In this document: positions 43,617 through 52,636 of the stretch, in pieces
How positions within the stretch are numbered: the stretch's first letter is position 1
How the letters are laid out: each line of letters starts with the position of its first letter
NCBI GenBank assembly: GCA_025774935.1
Contig: JALGZK010000010.1
Coordinates: 1 to 64,000 of the forward strand
Origin: a bacterium
Lineage (GTDB): Bacteria; Joyebacterota; Joyebacteria; Joyebacterales; Joyebacteraceae
Direction: 5' to 3'
Length of the DNA stretch: 64,000 bases
Made by a program: the position numbers and the translations under genes
Notes under the pieces: model-generated
Seen by the model: the letters and a program-made list of their open reading frames with translations, nothing else
Databases searched by the model: none
Told to the model about the DNA's origin: nothing

Positions 43617-44156
43617 CTACTCCACCAGGAGGATGGCGTAGCGGTTCATGGTCTGGTCGCGGCTCGTCAGGACCTCGATGGGGTAGCCGCACGCGCGCAC
43701 CGTCGAGAACACGTCGACTCCGAGACCCTCGGCGCTCGGTCTCGCAGACTCGGGGTGCAGGCAGGTCTCGGGCGTTCCCGGACACTCGTCGCAGATATGG
43801 CAGGAGCTCGTGCCCATGACGAAGGCCTTCTCGGACCCCGCCAGGAACGCTCCTCGTTCGATCTCCAGGAGCGTCGCATTCAGCTCGGCCGTCCAGACGT
43901 GACGCTTCTCGGGGTCGTCGAGCCGCTTCTCAAATCGGAAGACGACGGCGGACGTGTATTCGCCAATGAACTCCCTGCACTCGTCCACCGGCGGGTTGTG
44001 CGGAGGACACGCGGCGGTCCGGCCGTAGTCCTCGCATCCGAACCGGCACTTCATCCGGACCCACTGGGCCACCACGATGCTTGCCGCGTCGATCCACCTG
44101 TAATCCTCGCAGCCCTTCTCCCGAAAGAGCGCCTCCAGCGCTGCTCGATCTGCCAT
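43617..44156 (-). CDS. DUF2284 family predicted metal-binding protein
   Basis: 179 residues from ATG 44156. Cysteine-rich motifs of DUF2284 are clear: MKCRFGCEDYGRTAACPPHNPP, then SCHICDECPGTPETCLHP and STVRACGYPIEVL. Eight or more cysteines suggest an iron-sulfur cluster or metal site. Function is unknown. It sits 23 nt after the small ABM-like gene, so the two are likely co-transcribed. The longer upstream frame to 44660 reads through the neighbour out of phase. Confidence 0.85.
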   Translation of the reverse strand: MADRAALEALFREKGCEDYRWIDAASIVVAQWVRMKCRFGCEDYGRTAACPPHNPPVDECREFIGEYTSAVVFRFEKRLDDPEKRHVWTAELNATLLEIERGAFLAGSEKAFVMGTSSCHICDECPGTPETCLHPESARPSAEGLGVDVFSTVRACGYPIEVLTSRDQTMNRYAILLVE

Positions 44157-44179
44157 CTTCACCCCGCTTGTACGTCGGT

Positions 44180-44500
44180 TCAGAGATCGACTGGCTCGAA
44201 GTTCGCGAACCGCTCGGCCGACTCCGGTAGCTCGGACAGGCTCGGGAACTCGGCGCACTCGATGAGCCGCTCCCACAGCTCCCGCACCGCCTCGTGCTCG
44301 TGTGCCTTCGTCTTCGCCTCGGGCGACGCCCACTCGATGACCTCGACGATGGTGCCGTCGCGCGAGCGCATGACGACCCGCGGCCGGTCGGTCACGAAAC
44401 CGTGCGCGCGCAGTGTGGGGTCGTGCTGTCTGACCGTGTCGAGCAGATCGACGTCTCTGCCCGGCTTCGGACGATAACACGCTACGGCGATTCCCGCCAT
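44180..44500 (-). CDS. ABM-like dimeric alpha/beta-barrel protein
   Basis: 106 residues from ATG 44500 (AGGAGA 9 nt upstream). The pattern IAVACYRPKPGRDVDLLDTVRQHDPTLRAHGF followed by strands VVMRSRDGTIVEVIEWASP and an EHEAVRELWERL helix fits the ferredoxin-like antibiotic-biosynthesis-monooxygenase (ABM) superfamily. Catalytic function cannot be judged; many members are enzymes of aromatic or haem metabolism and many are unassigned. It neighbours a DUF2284 gene. Confidence 0.6.
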   Translation of the reverse strand: MAGIAVACYRPKPGRDVDLLDTVRQHDPTLRAHGFVTDRPRVVMRSRDGTIVEVIEWASPEAKTKAHEHEAVRELWERLIECAEFPSLSELPESAERFANFEPVDL

Positions 44501-44550
44501 GCTCTCGTTCTCCTGTGATGGCCCGCGAGGAAACGTCCCATGCCCGAGGG

Positions 44551-45900
44551 TCACTCGACCGCGGGGTCGATCCGCACGTACGCGCGCTCGCCCGACTTCT
44601 CGACGGTCGCGCCCTCGATGTCGAGCTTGAACGCGGGCAGCTCCAGCGCCACGTGCCCACCCGAGACCTCGAGCGCCGGCTCGCCGGCGAGCCCGGTAAG
44701 GACCACCCGGGTGACGCCGTTGTAGAGCGGATGCGGACCGGGACCTTCGGTGAGCACGGTGTCTCCCATGACGTCGATCGTGCCGGCGTCGTTCCCCAGA
44801 GACAGGTAGCGCCTGTGGATGAGTCCCCCCTCGATCCGGTCCACGTTCATGGGATCGAACCCTCTGAGCCAGAGCCTCTGGCTCAGGGGCGCCTCCACGA
44901 TGAGGCGCCACCCCGGGGCCGACTCGAACTCCTGCTTGCGCCGGTCGCGCTCGGCCATGAGCGCTTCGACGTCCTCGCCCGCGATGCGCGCGAACTCGTC
45001 CTTCTCCTCGGCAGTAAACGCCCGGCGCACGGTCTCCGGGATCTCCGGGAGCGCCCGCGCCAGATCGACGTCGGGGAATCGTTCCTCGTCGTCACCGAAC
45101 CCGTCGCGCCACCCTGGGTCGTAGCGATCCAGGAGGAACGCGAACGCGACGCCCGTCTGGTAGGAACGGGCACGGACGTTCGTCGCATCGAACCCGCCCT
45201 CGGGGAGCTCCGGGTCGGTCCGTCCGGTGGCGCGGTACTCGACGTACGTCGGCGTCCCTTCGCCCACCTCGGTCCCCCGTTCGTAGGCCGGGAACTCGGC
45301 CTCCATCTGCCCGAACCGATCGCCCCTCACGTCGAGCGCGAGGCGCGCCCAACCGGCGACCTCGTCGTCCTCGTCCGCGAGAAACGCGCGCCGGAGCGCC
45401 TCGGTCTCCATGCGTCGGAGCGCGAGGAGGTCTGCGCGCTCGACCGGGAACAGGAAGAGCGACGCCTCGTTCGCGCCCCACCTCCGGTCCGTGTCCCGCT
45501 GAAACACGTGGAAGGCCTCGTGGACCGCCACGCCGGCCATGCCCGTCACGTCGTGCCTCTCCCGCATGGACTCGATCATGAGCGTCGCCGTCGCGACCTC
45601 CCCGATCATCGCCGACGAGTTCGCGACGATGGCCGGGTGGCGCCCGGCGAACACCTGCGCCCCGTTCCGCTCGACGAACCCCTCGGGCGGGGCGGGGTGC
45701 CGGAAAAGCCACGTGTCGGTGCCGTCGTAGACGGCGAGCGGTATGGCGAGGGGGTCGTAGTCCGGCCAGAGCGTACCGGCGGACGCGATCCGCGCCATCT
45801 CCGCTTCGATCTCCAGGGCGGAGATCGGTTCCTCCTCCCGAGCGCATCCGGCGAGAGCGAGGCATCCGATGAGGAAGAGCGTCAACACCTTCGAGCGCAT
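44551..45900 (-). CDS. Putative lipoprotein zinc metallopeptidase
   Basis: 449 residues. The lipobox LAGC gives a lipid-anchored Cys near residue 19. At about residue 125 VAVHEAFHVFQRD is an HExxH zinc motif, and a later Glu in EGTPTYVEY (about 215) could be the third ligand, as in gluzincin folds. The C-terminal part (about 340-449, IVEAPLSQRLWLRGF) is beta-rich and perhaps a separate domain. The family is not recognised; peptidase activity is inferred from the motif. It sits between the ABM-like gene and a membrane glycosyltransferase. Confidence 0.6.
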   Translation of the reverse strand: MRSKVLTLFLIGCLALAGCAREEEPISALEIEAEMARIASAGTLWPDYDPLAIPLAVYDGTDTWLFRHPAPPEGFVERNGAQVFAGRHPAIVANSSAMIGEVATATLMIESMRERHDVTGMAGVAVHEAFHVFQRDTDRRWGANEASLFLFPVERADLLALRRMETEALRRAFLADEDDEVAGWARLALDVRGDRFGQMEAEFPAYERGTEVGEGTPTYVEYRATGRTDPELPEGGFDATNVRARSYQTGVAFAFLLDRYDPGWRDGFGDDEERFPDVDLARALPEIPETVRRAFTAEEKDEFARIAGEDVEALMAERDRRKQEFESAPGWRLIVEAPLSQRLWLRGFDPMNVDRIEGGLIHRRYLSLGNDAGTIDVMGDTVLTEGPGPHPLYNGVTRVVLTGLAGEPALEVSGGHVALELPAFKLDIEGATVEKSGERAYVRIDPAVE

Positions 45901-45999
45901 GGGAACCTCCGGGATGGAGACGGATCCTGTCGCCTCGGAGCCGCCCGCTCACGCGTCGGCGACATCGGCTGTTCGCCGCTCGCGATCGCGTCGCGGGCC

Positions 46000-47439
46000 T
46001 TACCGCGTGCGTTCTGTCGAGTCGATGGCCAGCAGCGTGAACTGCGGGTTCCGGTGCGCCACCTCGAGCCTGTCCTCCGATCTATCGATGAACGCACGGT
46101 AGTCGTCCGTGTCTTCCGGCCCCGACACGAGGTAGTCCGCCCCGATCCGCTCGAGGTACGCCCACAGGTCGGCGTCCGATGCTCGATGGTAGACGGACGC
46201 GGCGCGGTCCGTGTAGAGGCTGAGCACACGGGGGCGCCTCGCCACGAACACGTCGGTCTCGTCGGTCGCCTCCCGGACGAACCGGAAGAGGTCCTCCGCG
46301 TGTGCGGTCCTGCCGGGGCTCCCGAGCGGTCCGAACTCCAGAGATGTGTACCGCGCTCCGTACGCGGCCAGGACGACGCACAGGAGGACGGCAAGCGCGC
46401 GTCCCCTCGTGCGCTGCGGGAGCGAGGAGGTCACCCTCTCGAAGGCGAGCATGGTGTGGAACACGTACAGCGGGATCAGTGGGAAGAGGTAGCGCGCCGC
46501 GCTCCAGGGCGAGACGAGCAGGACGGCGGCGTAGGCAAGGGTGAAAGTCTCCACGATCGTCGCCCGTCTGCGGACTCTCCTCGTGAAGCTCCAGACCGCG
46601 GCGGCCCCGGTCAGTCCGAAGAGCGCGAGGCGCAGCGGGGGGAAGTACCCGTTGCTCCAGACGGCGGTCGCGGCCCTCGTGAGCTTGGCGGTGTTGTACC
46701 ACACGGCCGCCGGGTCCACGGGCCAGAGCCCCGCGACGCTGCTCCCCGAACCCGGGAACAGCACTCCCTGAAGGAGCACGAGCGCTCCCGTGGCGACCGT
46801 GACGAGGACGGCGAACCCCGAGATCTTCCGGTGTCTGAGAATGTCGAGCAGGATGAGCGCCGGGACGACCGCGAGCCCGACCGCTCTCACGGCCGCGGCG
46901 AACCACACGACCACCGAGACCACGAGGGCGTAGAGCGGCCACGGGAGACGGCGCGCCTCGCCGCGGTAGTACCGCTCGATCAGAAGAAGGCCCGCGAAGA
47001 GGAACGGCAGGAACGCGAAGTCGGAACTGATGTGCTCCTTGTGCAGCCAGAAGACGGGACAGAGACCCGTGATGAGGAGCGCGGCGACCGCGGACGGGCG
47101 GGAGAGCTCCTTCGAGACCAGGGTGAAGTAGAGCGGCAGGAACACCAGGAACAGGAGGATCGTCAGGACCTGCATCACCTCGAGATCCATCCCCCGAAGG
47201 CGATAGACCGGGGCGAGAAGGAGTGGGTATCCGGGAGGGTACGACTGCGGCCCGAGCACCGGGTACTGCGGGTTCACTATGTACCCCGTCTCGGCGTAAG
47301 GGACGCCGGTGGCGAGGTTCTTCGCGTGGTGGATGTACATCGCGTAGTCGCCGCCGCCTCCGGAACCGTCGCGGACGGTCCCGAAGTAGAAGAACGCGAT
47401 GACGACGATGATGGCCGCTACGCCGAGGTTCCTCGTCAA
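46000..47439 (-). CDS. GT39/ArnT-like membrane glycosyltransferase or related protein
   Basis: 479 residues, about ten hydrophobic segments, starting at TTG 47439 with AGGGAG 8 nt upstream. The first periplasmic loop, GSGGGGDYAMYIHHAKNLATGVPYAETGYI, holds the acidic pair-like DYAMY seen in dolichyl/polyprenyl-phosphate-sugar transferases. A soluble C-terminal part (about 380-479, FVARRPRVLSLYTDR) follows, as in other members of the group. It stands next to ispDF with a 36-nt gap. Acceptor unknown; lipid A or protein glycosylation are possible. Confidence 0.7.
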   Translation of the reverse strand: MTRNLGVAAIIVVIAFFYFGTVRDGSGGGGDYAMYIHHAKNLATGVPYAETGYIVNPQYPVLGPQSYPPGYPLLLAPVYRLRGMDLEVMQVLTILLFLVFLPLYFTLVSKELSRPSAVAALLITGLCPVFWLHKEHISSDFAFLPFLFAGLLLIERYYRGEARRLPWPLYALVVSVVVWFAAAVRAVGLAVVPALILLDILRHRKISGFAVLVTVATGALVLLQGVLFPGSGSSVAGLWPVDPAAVWYNTAKLTRAATAVWSNGYFPPLRLALFGLTGAAAVWSFTRRVRRRATIVETFTLAYAAVLLVSPWSAARYLFPLIPLYVFHTMLAFERVTSSLPQRTRGRALAVLLCVVLAAYGARYTSLEFGPLGSPGRTAHAEDLFRFVREATDETDVFVARRPRVLSLYTDRAASVYHRASDADLWAYLERIGADYLVSGPEDTDDYRAFIDRSEDRLEVAHRNPQFTLLAIDSTERTR

Positions 47440-47475
47440 GCTCCCGTCTCCCTCTGGTGCCTCCCGGGCCGAAGG

Positions 47476-48687
47476 TCAGGGCCGTGCGCGGACGACCGCC
47501 ACGGCGTAGGCCGAGATCGCGAGCCCCTCGCCTTCCGGCCCGGTCCCCTCGGTCGTCGTGGCCTTGACGGAGACCGCCGCCTCGTCGACACCGAGCGCGC
47601 CCGCGAGCGCCCGTCTCATGTCCGGGACGTGAGGCGCGAGCTTCGGCGCCTCGGCGACGATGGTCACGTCGACGCTCGCGGGATCATGGCCCCGTTCGCG
47701 AACGATCGCGACCACCCGCTCCAGGAGGCCGAGACTCGAGACGTCCCTGAACGCGGGATCGCCCGGAGGGAAGTACCCGCCGATGTCGCCGGCCGCGACG
47801 GCGCCCAGGAGCGCGTCCATGACGGCGTGCGCGGCGACGTCTGCGTCCGACCACCCGTCGAGCCCCTTCCCGAACGGGATGTCGACTCCCGCGAGGACGA
47901 GCTTCCGTCCCTCGACCAGGCGGTGGGTGTCGCTCCCCGTTCCCACGCGCGCTCCCGCCTCGAGGCCCAGCTCGCGGCCCACTCGTGCGACGGCGGTCTC
48001 CAGATCGAGCGCCGTCGTCACCTTGACGTTCCCCGCGTCGCCTTCCACCACGGTCACGCGCCGTCCCACCATCTCGACCGCCTGGGCGTCGTCGGTCACG
48101 GCGGCGTCCCCGAGCACGCGGTACGCTTCGTCCAGCACCGCGCGCCTGAATCCCTGAGGCGTCTGCGAAAGGCCGAGGACCGCGCGGTCGAGCGTCGCGA
48201 CGACGTCCCTCCCTTCCACGCGCTTCACGGTGTCCGGGACCGGCGCGACCGGAACCGCCGCGCCGCACGCGACGGCCGCGTCCACGACCCGGTCGACGAG
48301 CTCGCGCGACACGAAGGGCCTCGCTGCGTCGTGGACGAGGACGACCTCGACCTCTTCGGAGAGCGCGGCGAGACCGCGGACCACCGAGTCCTGCCGGCGC
48401 TCCCCCCCCTCGACGACCGCGACACGCGTCCCCTCGAACCTGTCCCCGCCAGGCCAACCGGCCTCGCGAAGGAGTCCCTCCGCGGTCGAGACACGGTCCG
48501 CCGCGGCGACGATGATCACCTCGGCCGACACCTCGAGCAGGGGCCGGAGCGCGCGGACGAACATCGGTTCGAGACCGAGAAGGCAGAACTGCTTCGGGGT
48601 CGGGTCGCCGACCCTCCTCGACGCGCCGGCCGCGACGAGGACGGTGCCGATCCGTGGGCCGTTCGTGTCGTCGTTCACTGGGGTCAT
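47476..48687 (-). CDS. ispDF: Bifunctional IspD-IspF (isoprenoid MEP pathway)
   Basis: About 403 residues with two fused enzymes of the methylerythritol-phosphate pathway. The N-terminal IspD (cytidylyltransferase) has TVLVAAGASRRVG, PKQFCLLG, VLVHDAARPFV and QTPQGFRRAVL. The C-terminal IspF (cyclodiphosphate synthase) has VGTGSDTHRLV (Asp-x-His metal site), DGWSDADVAAHAVMDALLGA, and ends KATTTEGTGPEGEGLAISAYAV. GAGGAG abuts the ATG at 48687 but is 9 nt from GTG 48678, so the start may be nine bases later. Step order in the pathway is non-consecutive (IspE is absent from the fusion). Confidence 0.93.
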   Translation of the reverse strand: MTPVNDDTNGPRIGTVLVAAGASRRVGDPTPKQFCLLGLEPMFVRALRPLLEVSAEVIIVAAADRVSTAEGLLREAGWPGGDRFEGTRVAVVEGGERRQDSVVRGLAALSEEVEVVLVHDAARPFVSRELVDRVVDAAVACGAAVPVAPVPDTVKRVEGRDVVATLDRAVLGLSQTPQGFRRAVLDEAYRVLGDAAVTDDAQAVEMVGRRVTVVEGDAGNVKVTTALDLETAVARVGRELGLEAGARVGTGSDTHRLVEGRKLVLAGVDIPFGKGLDGWSDADVAAHAVMDALLGAVAAGDIGGYFPPGDPAFRDVSSLGLLERVVAIVRERGHDPASVDVTIVAEAPKLAPHVPDMRRALAGALGVDEAAVSVKATTTEGTGPEGEGLAISAYAVAVVRARP

Positions 48688-48709
48688 CTCCTCGGAACGC
48701 GTGGAGAAC

Positions 48710-49663
48710 TTAGTCGGCACCCGCCGCGCTCGCGCGTTCCTCGAACCACGATGCGAGAGGGTCCGCCGCTGCGAGACCGTTCAGGGACCCGGGGAACCGG
48801 AACGTCCCCTCGTAGACCGGGCAGACGAGCTCGTCGAGCGCCGCCGCCCTTCGGTCCTCGGGCACGCGGTCGTGGAAGTGGAGCGGGTAGCTGTACTCGG
48901 GCGGAAGCTCTCGCAGGCGGTCCGCGGCGAGAGTGTCGGTGAGGAGCGCGCTCAGGATCGCCTGGTGCAGGAAGATCCGGTGCTCCTCGTCGGCGTACGG
49001 CCCCGACATGAACTCCTCGTCGGAGACAGCGATCTTCCAGAACTCGAGCCACCGCCGGAGCAGTCCCCTTGACGGGTTCACGGAGAACAGGTGCGTGTTG
49101 AAGTAGGGACGAATGGCCTCGCGGTCGACGAACGACTCGAGCGCTCTCTCGGGCGCGACGACGCCGGCCAGCTGGTAGACTCTCTCCCAGAACCCGTCGA
49201 CGGGCGAGCCCGCCGGGGAGCCGACGTTCCTCACGTGCACCACCCGGAACGCAGCGTCGAGCGACGGCTCGAGGTCGAGAAGGACCGGCGGACCCGTGAC
49301 GAGACACCCCGGATTCATCCAGACGAGCGTTCCGGCGTCGTCCCAGGCCATCGTCTCGGCCTCGGACGCCGCGTACACCTTCGCAGCGAAGTGGTGTTCG
49401 CGCCACGGCGGCGGGACCAGGAGGGGGATGCCGTAGACGTTGTCGAGGTCCGCGTGGACCCGGAGGGGAGCGCCGGGATCGGACTGGAAGACGAGCACGG
49501 TGGAATCCGCGAGCGTTCCACCGAAGGCCCTCAGGCTCTCGATCAGTAGCCGGACGCCGCTCTCGTCCTCGGCGGAGCGGGTCAGCGTGAAGACGACGGC
49601 GCGCGCGGAGACGGGCGACTCGGCCATGCCGTCGATGCGAGCGTCTTCAATGGGTTCGGCCAC
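48710..49663 (-). CDS. Hypothetical protein, possibly glycosyltransferase-like
   Basis: 317 residues, soluble, no signal peptide. VLVFQSDPGAPLRVHADLDNVYGIPLLVPP, HFAAKVYAASEAETMAWDDAGTLVWMNPGCLV and RPYFNTHLFSVNPSRGLLRRW have the rhythm of a nucleotide-diphospho-sugar transferase fold (GT8 or related), but no DxD motif is certain. I do not recognise a family. The start is GTG 49663. It lies between radA and ispDF in a housekeeping string, 22 nt before the ispDF start. Confidence 0.6.
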   Translation of the reverse strand: MAEPIEDARIDGMAESPVSARAVVFTLTRSAEDESGVRLLIESLRAFGGTLADSTVLVFQSDPGAPLRVHADLDNVYGIPLLVPPPWREHHFAAKVYAASEAETMAWDDAGTLVWMNPGCLVTGPPVLLDLEPSLDAAFRVVHVRNVGSPAGSPVDGFWERVYQLAGVVAPERALESFVDREAIRPYFNTHLFSVNPSRGLLRRWLEFWKIAVSDEEFMSGPYADEEHRIFLHQAILSALLTDTLAADRLRELPPEYSYPLHFHDRVPEDRRAAALDELVCPVYEGTFRFPGSLNGLAAADPLASWFEERASAAGAD

Positions 49664-49699
49664 GGTGCGCCGACTCCTTCGCGTGGGGGACGTTCTCTC

Positions 49700-51127
49700 T
49701 CAGATCTCGGGGACCTGGGCGGTGGAGGTCTCCTTCTTCCTGCCGCCCGGCCGCTCACCCCCAATCAGGGCGCCGATCGCTTCCCGCACCGTGCCCACTT
49801 CCACGATCCTGATGTCCTTCGGACGCTCCTCTCGCGGAATCGCTCCCTTCGGCACGACGAGCCGCGTGTACCCGAGACGTTCGGCTTCCTGCGCGCGCTT
49901 CGCGGCGAGCGTCACGCGGCGCACCTCGCCGCCGAGCCCGATCTCGCCGAAGACGGCGGTGCGCTCGTCGATCTCCGCGTCCCAGTAACTCGACGCGACG
50001 GCGAGCGCGATGCCGAGGTCCGCGGCCGGCTCCTCGACGCGCACGCCCCCGGCGACACTCACGAAGACGTCGCGGTTCCCGAGCGAGAGACCTCCCCGCC
50101 GCTCTAGGACCGCGAGAAGGAGCGGCAGCCTCCGGCGATCGATGCCGGTGCTCGAGCGCTGCGGCGTCGCGTAGTTCGTGAGACCCGTCAGCGCCTGGAT
50201 CTCGACCATGAGCGCGCGCGTTCCCTCGATGGTCCCGATCACCGCGGACCCGGACGTCGGGCCGCGCTCGCGGGAGACGAAGAGACCCGACGGGTCGTCG
50301 ACCTCGACGAGCCCCCTGCCGGTCATCTCGAAGACCCCGATCTCGTCGGTCGAGCCGTAGCGGTTCTTGACCGCCCGGAGGATCCGGTACGAGAGATGCT
50401 TGTCCCCCTCGAAGTAGAGGACCGTGTCGACCATGTGCTCGAGGATGCGCGGGCCCGCGATCGCGCCCTGCTTCGTGACGTGACCGATGAGGAAAACGGG
50501 CGTGCCGGTCTCCTTCGCCAGACGGACGAGCGCTGCCGCCGACTCGCGCACCTGGGAGACGCTGCCGGGGGATCCTGCGATCTCGGGAACAAAGACGGTC
50601 TGAATGGAGTCGAGGATGACCGCGCCCGGAGAGAGCGAACCGGCTACCTCGATCACGCGCGAGACGTCGGTCTCGGTGAGGACCTGGATCGTGCTCGACT
50701 CGACCCCGAGCCTCCTGGCCCTCATGCGGAGCTGCGAGCGGGACTCCTCGCCGGACACGTAGAGCACGGCCTCGCCCGTCCGGGCGAGCGCGTCGCTCAC
50801 CTGCAGGAGGAGCGTCGACTTGCCGATGCCGGGGTCTCCGCCCACGAGCACCACGCCGCCGGGAACGACTCCCCCGCCGAGCGCCCGGTCGAGCTCGCCG
50901 ATCCCGGTCACGAGACGCTCGGTCTCGTCGGCCCTTATCTCCGTGAGCGGCACCGGGTCCTGACGCACGCCGGCGCCCCGCGACCCTCGCGACCCGCCCG
51001 CCGGCGCCCGCGACACCTCCTGCTCGACGAAGGTGTTCCACTCTCCGCAGGCCGGGCAGCGCCCGAGCCACTTCGGCGACTCGTGCCCGCAGTCCTTGCA
51101 GAAGAAGATGCTGCGCTTCTTCGCCAC
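49700..51127 (-). CDS. radA: DNA repair protein RadA
   Basis: 475 residues from GTG 51127 with GGAGGGGG upstream. An N-terminal C4 zinc finger (CKDCGHESPKWLGRCPACGEW) precedes a RecA-like ATPase with Walker A GGDPGIGKST and the RadA-specific KNRYGSTDEIGVF. The C-terminal Lon-protease-like domain is present (VEEPAADLGIALAVASSYW, AVFGEIGLGGEVRRV). RadA promotes branch migration in homologous recombination. Length and order of domains are normal. Confidence 0.96.
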   Translation of the reverse strand: MAKKRSIFFCKDCGHESPKWLGRCPACGEWNTFVEQEVSRAPAGGSRGSRGAGVRQDPVPLTEIRADETERLVTGIGELDRALGGGVVPGGVVLVGGDPGIGKSTLLLQVSDALARTGEAVLYVSGEESRSQLRMRARRLGVESSTIQVLTETDVSRVIEVAGSLSPGAVILDSIQTVFVPEIAGSPGSVSQVRESAAALVRLAKETGTPVFLIGHVTKQGAIAGPRILEHMVDTVLYFEGDKHLSYRILRAVKNRYGSTDEIGVFEMTGRGLVEVDDPSGLFVSRERGPTSGSAVIGTIEGTRALMVEIQALTGLTNYATPQRSSTGIDRRRLPLLLAVLERRGGLSLGNRDVFVSVAGGVRVEEPAADLGIALAVASSYWDAEIDERTAVFGEIGLGGEVRRVTLAAKRAQEAERLGYTRLVVPKGAIPREERPKDIRIVEVGTVREAIGALIGGERPGGRKKETSTAQVPEI

Positions 51128-51211
51128 GCCCCCTCCTTCACGTCCCCTCGGCACCGTCCGGGCCACTCTCGGGACGACGCCCGTCACCGTCCACCGCCCG
51201 ACGTCGGACCG

Positions 51212-52585
51212 CTACGCGTCCTCTTCCAGCCATCGCTCGGCGTAGTCGGGCTCGAGCCGCACGAGATCGAAGAGCGTCGCGATCAGCTCACCCTCTTTCC
51301 CCGCGCGCTGCGGGTTTATGAACTCCCAGACGATCTCGCCGTCGGGCGCCGCCTCGAACGCCCTGCCGCTCCCGGACTCGACGATGAGCGTGTTGCCGTT
51401 CGGGAGCCTCTGGCACGAGCCGGCCTTCCGCGAGTAGAACGGGATCTCGTCGCTTCCCCGGTACGACCAGAGCTTCCGCTGCGTCAGAGGGTCGAACTCG
51501 AGCACCTCGGACACCTGGAAGTCCGCGACGTTGTTGAAGACGAGCACGCTCCCTTCCGGAAGGAGCACCGGCTCGTGCTGCTGGATCCACCGTCCGGACA
51601 TCGCCCAGACGAACAGCTCCTTCTCGAGGTCGAGCACGGCTATCGTGTCGAGGTTCCGGAGCGACGTCAGGATATTCCCCTCCGCGAACGCCGGAACCAC
51701 GTCGGCGAACTTGCCGTCGAGCACCTGGATCGTGTTCCCGTGCATGATGTCGCCGGACTCCCGCCCTCCCCGGAAGAGCGGCGCGAACTCGGAGCGCAAG
51801 AGGGCGTCGAGCATCGAGACCCTCCTCCGCTCCGCGCCGTCGGTGTCGAGGATCACGATGAAGTTCTCGAAGACCTGGTCCCTCTCGTTCAGCTCGGGGA
51901 CTAGCCTCGTCTCGTTCTCGAGGACGTAGACCATCCCGTCGTCGGTGACCCAGAGGTCGTTGAAGCAGCTCCCGGGGTAGGCCCACAGCAGGTTCGAGTC
52001 CCGGTCGAGCTTGACGAGACCGTGCCACTGGAAGATCGCGTAGATGTTGCCGTCCGCATCGACGTGCGCGCGCCGCCAGCACTTGGTGTTCGGATCGTCG
52101 TCGGGAAGATCGTTGTCGGGCCAGACGGTGTCGTACTCGATCGACCACCGGTGGAGCACCTGACCGTCCATGTCCATCAGAGTGGCCTCGGGCGCGTGGC
52201 CGGAGACAACGAGGTTGAATCCCGCGTTCGCTCTCGCCGGGTCGTGAGCCGTGACGCCCGCGTACACGCCCGCAAGCTTCGAGCCCTGGAGATACGGGAG
52301 CGACATGAGCTGGTCGATCTCCGCCTTCTGCTCCTCGGTGAGCCTGAGCTCTCCCCACGGCGTCCTGCTCTGACCCGAGCTCGTGTCCGCCGCGTTGCAC
52401 GCGCGCTGCACCGCGACGTGACGGACCGACCTGTAGGCCCGCCTCACCAGTTCGTACGGGAAGACCTGATACGTCGCGGCCGCAAATCCCCAGACGAATG
52501 CGCCACCCACGAGCACGACGGTGACGATCAGGCGGAGCGCGTTCACACGCTTCCCGCCCCTCGCGTTGATACCCTCACGTACCAT
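51212..52585 (-). CDS. Arylsulfotransferase-like beta-propeller protein
   Basis: 457 residues. An N-terminal membrane anchor (RLIVTVVLVGGAFVWGFAAAT) is followed by a charged helical segment and then a beta-propeller of arylsulfotransferase (ASST)/PQQ-like strands: VVSGHAPEATLMDMDGQVLHRW, CWRRAHVDADGNIYAIFQWHGLVKLD, GDIMHGNTIQVL, RWIQQHEPVLLPEGSVLVFNN and RLPNGNTLIVESGSGR. It is periplasmic. ASST enzymes transfer sulfate between phenols, but many members have unknown substrates. Its SD is GGAGG 5 nt before the ATG. It follows mlaD by 51 nt. Confidence 0.8.
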   Translation of the reverse strand: MVREGINARGGKRVNALRLIVTVVLVGGAFVWGFAAATYQVFPYELVRRAYRSVRHVAVQRACNAADTSSGQSRTPWGELRLTEEQKAEIDQLMSLPYLQGSKLAGVYAGVTAHDPARANAGFNLVVSGHAPEATLMDMDGQVLHRWSIEYDTVWPDNDLPDDDPNTKCWRRAHVDADGNIYAIFQWHGLVKLDRDSNLLWAYPGSCFNDLWVTDDGMVYVLENETRLVPELNERDQVFENFIVILDTDGAERRRVSMLDALLRSEFAPLFRGGRESGDIMHGNTIQVLDGKFADVVPAFAEGNILTSLRNLDTIAVLDLEKELFVWAMSGRWIQQHEPVLLPEGSVLVFNNVADFQVSEVLEFDPLTQRKLWSYRGSDEIPFYSRKAGSCQRLPNGNTLIVESGSGRAFEAAPDGEIVWEFINPQRAGKEGELIATLFDLVRLEPDYAERWLEEDA

Positions 52586-52636
52586 GGCAGCCTCCGTAAG
52601 CCGGCTGATGCAAGCGCAAGCTGTCGGACTACCCGG

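Noticed and set aside
44515-48942. A 1475-codon open frame on the plus strand
   Set aside because: It runs opposite to well-supported genes (ispDF, a membrane glycosyltransferase, a metallopeptidase-like lipoprotein) and its product is a low-complexity Arg/Glu/Pro/Gly mix typical of the antisense frame of GC-rich coding DNA.
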